DNA from: Lentisphaerae bacterium GWF2_44_16
Lineage (GTDB): Bacteria; Verrucomicrobiota; Lentisphaeria; Victivallales; GWF2-45-14
DNA length: 46,556 bases
Direction: 5' to 3'
NCBI GenBank assembly: GCA_001803225.1
Contig: MHBF01000066.1
Location: 1-46,556 of the forward strand
Shown here piece by piece: positions 43,659 through 46,556 of the stretch. The notes under the pieces were generated by a model. It ran no database searches. It was not told where the DNA came from and was given only the letters and a program-made list of their open reading frames with translations. How positions within the stretch are numbered: position 1 is the stretch's first letter; every line of letters starts with the position of its first letter. The position numbers were made by a program, and so were the translations under genes.

Positions 43659-46457
43659 ATGCAGAACAGTTTGATGGAAAATAGTGATTTGAACGCGGCG
43701 GCCCATCGCAGCATTCGCATACTTCTGGTGGAAGATGTGGAGCATGACCGTATTGCCTTCCGAAGGGCGTTCAGGAACAGCAGCATGAATGTCGAAATAA
43801 CTGAACGCAAAACCGGAATTGACGCGCTTACAGCCTTGAAAGAAGGCCATAAGTTTTTTGATATCGTTGTAAGCGATTACAAGATGCCGGGTATAAACGG
43901 GATGGAATTTTATCAGGAAATACTCCGCCGCAAATACAATCTGCCGCTTGTCCTTATGACCGGTTACGGAACTGAAAATCTTGCTATCAAGGCATTCAAG
44001 TCAGGAGTTGACGACTACCTTGTGAAGGATACGGCCCAGGGATATCTGAAGCTCCTTCCCGTTCTGATATCGGAAGTCCTTGACAGGCACAGTGAAAAAT
44101 CAGCGTGCCGGAAGGCCGAAACAGAGCTGGAAAAACACCGCAAACATCTTGAAGAAATGGTTTCTGCCCGTACGCGAGAGCTTCAGGAACTGAATGAAAA
44201 ACTGAAACGGGAAATCTCCGAACGCAAATACGCTCAGGAACAGCTGAACATCCACAGAGACAGCCTCAAAGAATTGGTAAAGGAACGTACCGGCGAACTG
44301 AAAAAGACAAACAGAACGCTCCGCCTTGAAATAAAGGAACGCCGGAAAACACTCGAAGAACTTGATAAACGTTATGAATTTGAGAAGCTTGTCGCTCGGA
44401 TATCTTCCAGTTTTGTCAATGTCCCTCCTGAAAAACTGGAGGAAACAGTAACGTCTTCATTGAAAAGCATTCTCCGCTTCACCGGGGATGACCGGGCATA
44501 TATCTTTCTTTTTTCGCAGGAGGCAACTTTTATTGTAAAAACTTATGAGTATTCTGCCAGGAAAGAAGCGGGATACGGCAGTCTTAACGGAGCGAAAAAC
44601 GCGGATTATCTGTGGATAACAAATAAGCTCAAAGCACTTGAGATCGTACATGTTCCAAATCTGAAAGGACTTCCTCCTGAAGCCGGGAATGAACGGACAT
44701 TGTGGAATTCTATGGGGATTGTTTCCATGCTGGTAATTCCCATTTTGCATTCAGGTGTTCTTGCCGGGTGTATGGGATTAAACGTTGAAAGCGCTAAACG
44801 GACAGGGAAAACATGGCGTGATGAGGATATTTCCCTGCTGAAAATAGCGGGCGAACTCGTGCTGAATACTGTGAAATACAAACATTCCGAACTGCTCATT
44901 ATGAAGGCACATCAGCAGTTAAGGTCCATTATTGACACTATACCGGGAGCTGTCAATGTGATAGACTTGGAGCATAATATAATAGATGTGAACCTGAACA
45001 TGTTGAAATACTTTGGCGTCAAGAACAGAAATGACGTCATCGGACGTAAATGTTATACTGCTTACAAGTGTTCCCAGACACCCTGTTCGTTGTGTCCTCT
45101 GGCAAATGTGCTGAAAACGGGCGAACCCTCTTCGCGTATGACGACCATGGAAGAGGAAGAAATGCTTGGAGGAAAAACCTTTAAAATCTATATGAGTCCC
45201 GTGAAGGATGAAAACGGGGAGATATGGGCTGTCGTTGAATGCATGGTTGATGTTTCTGACTTGAGACGCGTTCAGAAAGCCCTGAAAAAAGCCAAAGACG
45301 CTGCCGACAACACCACAAGGATGAAAACAGAGTTCCTCGCCCGGATAACCCACGAGCTTAAAACGCCGATGAACGCGATAATGGGTTTTGCCGGGATACT
45401 CCTTGATTCGGATTTGACGGAGGAGCAGAGAAAAAGCCTGAGCATAATCAAATCATGCAGCGTCAATATGCTGGCCCTTATAAACGATCTTCTGGATATT
45501 TCCAGAATAGAAGCGGGCAGAGTAAGATTTCTACCGGCCCGTGTCAGCCTCGGTAAAAGCATGGAGGAACTTGTTTCCAGCATGAAGCCTCATGCGGATT
45601 TCAAAAAACTGGATTTGTCGCTTGATATTTCCCCGGATATACCCGATAAGCTTATTCTTGACCCTTTGCGCCTGAATCAGATACTGGTCAATTTGACTGG
45701 AAACGCCATTAAATTCACTGAAAAAGGGGATGTTCGCGTCAGGGTTAGGCCTCTTGCCCCTGAAACATTTTCCGAGATGAGTTCAGGTTCTAAAGCCGAT
45801 CTGTCTCTTTCCACCTCCGAAATCACGACCCTTCATTTCTCGGTACGGGACACAGGCATAGGCATTCCAGTATCAATGCAATCTTCGCTTTTTGATGCCG
45901 CCTCGCAGATAAGAAGGCCGAACTCCAATTTTCCCGAAGGCTCAGGGCTGGGACTTGTAATATGCAAACAGCTTGTCAATCTCATGTGCGGAGAAATATG
46001 GTTCAGGAGCGACAAGGGTAAAGGCAGCACATTCAACTTTACGTTGCCCCTGCTTCACGACAGAAAACCCTCCGCTAAAAAACCGGAACTGCATGTGCTT
46101 CTCGCCGGTAATGAGCCCGTATCGCAGTACATGCTTCAGTCGGCCCTTGCTCTGTATGGTCATTTATCCCATACAGTCGGCAGCCCTCAGGAAATAACGC
46201 GGTTCATTGGGACAGGTACTTATGACATGCTTATTATCGAAATCAATTCCCAGAAAATTGACTGGATTGAGGCCATCCGCAAAATAAGAACGAAAATGCT
46301 TGAAGCCGGTAAATCTGTGCCTCTGATTGCGCTGATGCCTTTTATTCCCACGGCGGAAAAGAACTTCATTGACGCAGGGGCCACCGCCTGCCTCTTCAAG
46401 CCTTTCACTCTGAAAGCGTTTGACGAGGTCTTGAAAAAGTTTTCAGCACAGGCGTGA
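43659..46457 (+). CDS. Hybrid sensor kinase: REC-coiled coil-GAF-PAS-HisKA-HATPase-pseudoreceiver
   Basis: Cytoplasmic signalling protein of 932 residues. The N-terminal receiver is complete: Glu25-Asp26, Asp73 in VSDYKMPG, Thr101 and Lys123. A repeated coiled coil (~145-245) leads to a GAF domain (~250-410), a PAS domain (~420-540) with a Cys-rich loop, a HisKA domain with His565 in ARITHELKTPMNAIMG, and an HATPase domain (DTGIGIP, GSGLGLVICK). The C-terminal ~125 residues have a receiver fold (LHVLLAGNEPVS...CLFKPFTLKAFDE), but the acidic pair is lost and the phosphoacceptor position is Glu861 (LIIEINSQ), so it is probably a pseudoreceiver. It could receive signals from the upstream PAS kinase through its first REC. 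Confidence 0.88.
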   Translation: MQNSLMENSDLNAAAHRSIRILLVEDVEHDRIAFRRAFRNSSMNVEITERKTGIDALTALKEGHKFFDIVVSDYKMPGINGMEFYQEILRRKYNLPLVLMTGYGTENLAIKAFKSGVDDYLVKDTAQGYLKLLPVLISEVLDRHSEKSACRKAETELEKHRKHLEEMVSARTRELQELNEKLKREISERKYAQEQLNIHRDSLKELVKERTGELKKTNRTLRLEIKERRKTLEELDKRYEFEKLVARISSSFVNVPPEKLEETVTSSLKSILRFTGDDRAYIFLFSQEATFIVKTYEYSARKEAGYGSLNGAKNADYLWITNKLKALEIVHVPNLKGLPPEAGNERTLWNSMGIVSMLVIPILHSGVLAGCMGLNVESAKRTGKTWRDEDISLLKIAGELVLNTVKYKHSELLIMKAHQQLRSIIDTIPGAVNVIDLEHNIIDVNLNMLKYFGVKNRNDVIGRKCYTAYKCSQTPCSLCPLANVLKTGEPSSRMTTMEEEEMLGGKTFKIYMSPVKDENGEIWAVVECMVDVSDLRRVQKALKKAKDAADNTTRMKTEFLARITHELKTPMNAIMGFAGILLDSDLTEEQRKSLSIIKSCSVNMLALINDLLDISRIEAGRVRFLPARVSLGKSMEELVSSMKPHADFKKLDLSLDISPDIPDKLILDPLRLNQILVNLTGNAIKFTEKGDVRVRVRPLAPETFSEMSSGSKADLSLSTSEITTLHFSVRDTGIGIPVSMQSSLFDAASQIRRPNSNFPEGSGLGLVICKQLVNLMCGEIWFRSDKGKGSTFNFTLPLLHDRKPSAKKPELHVLLAGNEPVSQYMLQSALALYGHLSHTVGSPQEITRFIGTGTYDMLIIEINSQKIDWIEAIRKIRTKMLEAGKSVPLIALMPFIPTAEKNFIDAGATACLFKPFTLKAFDEVLKKFSAQA

Positions 46458-46492
46458 TATATTAAACCCTAACTCCGCTGGATTTACGTAAT

Positions 46493-46556
46493 ATGCAGGC
46501 CGAATTTTCCAAGCGTCTTGGCGACTTTCTTAGTTATTTCACAGGTAAGCCAATCG
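46493..46556 (+). CDS. Start of a possible gene running off the window
   Basis: From the ATG at 46493 the frame stays open to the last base and reads MQAEFSKRLGDFLSYFTGKP. The sequence looks protein-like, but no clear ribosome-binding site precedes it and only about 21 codons are visible. I cannot name the family. Confidence 0.35.
   Translation, partial: MQAEFSKRLGDFLSYFTGKPI

Noticed and set aside
1-46556. CRISPR array, prophage, insertion sequence, tRNA or rRNA genes
   Set aside because: No regularly spaced direct repeats, transposase or integrase motifs, cloverleaf-like tRNA sequences or rRNA-like stretches were seen on reading both strands; a covariance-model search was not possible here.

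Overview
The window most likely comes from a Gram-negative, polysaccharide- or mucin-degrading member of the Lentisphaerota / PVC group (Victivallis-like). This is an inference. It rests on four pilin-like proteins with an FTLIELL-type N-terminus and a C-terminal H-X9-DG box, on giant multidomain glycosidases with Lentisphaerota-style architecture (DUF4838, GH2, LamG plus GH42-like), and on a TIGR04073 exosortase-associated domain. No rRNA or tRNA gene, CRISPR array or intact mobile element is visible, so the taxonomy is not proven.

Layout. (1) 1-8983, plus strand: a tightly packed saccharide-use operon with a LacI regulator (5' end outside the window), a pilin-like protein, a DUF4838 enzyme, a CE7 acetyl esterase, a DppA-type D-aminopeptidase, a Gfo/Idh/MocA oxidoreductase and a xylose-isomerase-like epimerase. 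(2) 9018-15568, plus strand: a very large GH2 enzyme with an overlapping pilin-like gene, then a PIG-L (LmbE) deacetylase. The GH2 and PIG-L genes each have the same ~75 bp leader containing a 16-bp palindromic site beside a -10 box. (3) 15585-16104: a CheX-like phosphatase with its own promoter. (4) 16173-24466, plus strand: an operon with an HTH-PTS-IIA regulator followed by six genes of a hydrogenase-4/complex-I-like membrane complex. Its large subunit lacks the NiFe-binding cysteine pairs, which makes it an energy-converting hydrogenase-related (Ehr) complex rather than a hydrogenase. (5) 29620-24469, minus strand: a GntR-LacI-type regulator, a pilin-like protein and a LamG-GH42-like glycosidase in one operon. 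(6) 29707-30076: two head-truncated gene remnants pointing away from each other. (7) 32476-30100, minus strand: a Mla/MCE lipid-transport operon (lipoprotein, permease, MCE protein) with no ATPase gene.

(8) 32687-34573: dxs, tail-overlapping a minus-strand operon (36834-34555) that holds a pilin-like protein, a single-pass membrane protein and an HDOD protein. (9) 37005-39614, plus strand: a small secreted coiled-coil protein translationally coupled to rmlB, then a STAS-methyltransferase fusion flanked by two inverted copies of a structured repeat. (10) 41309-39764, minus strand: two tandem secreted DUF6515-like proteins, the second fused to a TIGR04073 domain and ended by a strong terminator. 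(11) 41895-46457, plus strand: a PAS-PAS histidine kinase and a REC-GAF-PAS-kinase-pseudoreceiver hybrid, followed by the first codons of a possible further gene.

How it fits together. Three loci pair sugar regulators, single pilin-like proteins and large secreted glycosidases, and look like separate substrate-specific cassettes. The cytoplasmic oxidoreductase, epimerase and deacetylase would process the released sugars. The Ehr complex would couple redox chemistry to ion movement and may be tuned by PTS phosphorylation. The remaining genes serve envelope lipid transport, isoprenoid synthesis, nucleotide-sugar synthesis and signalling.
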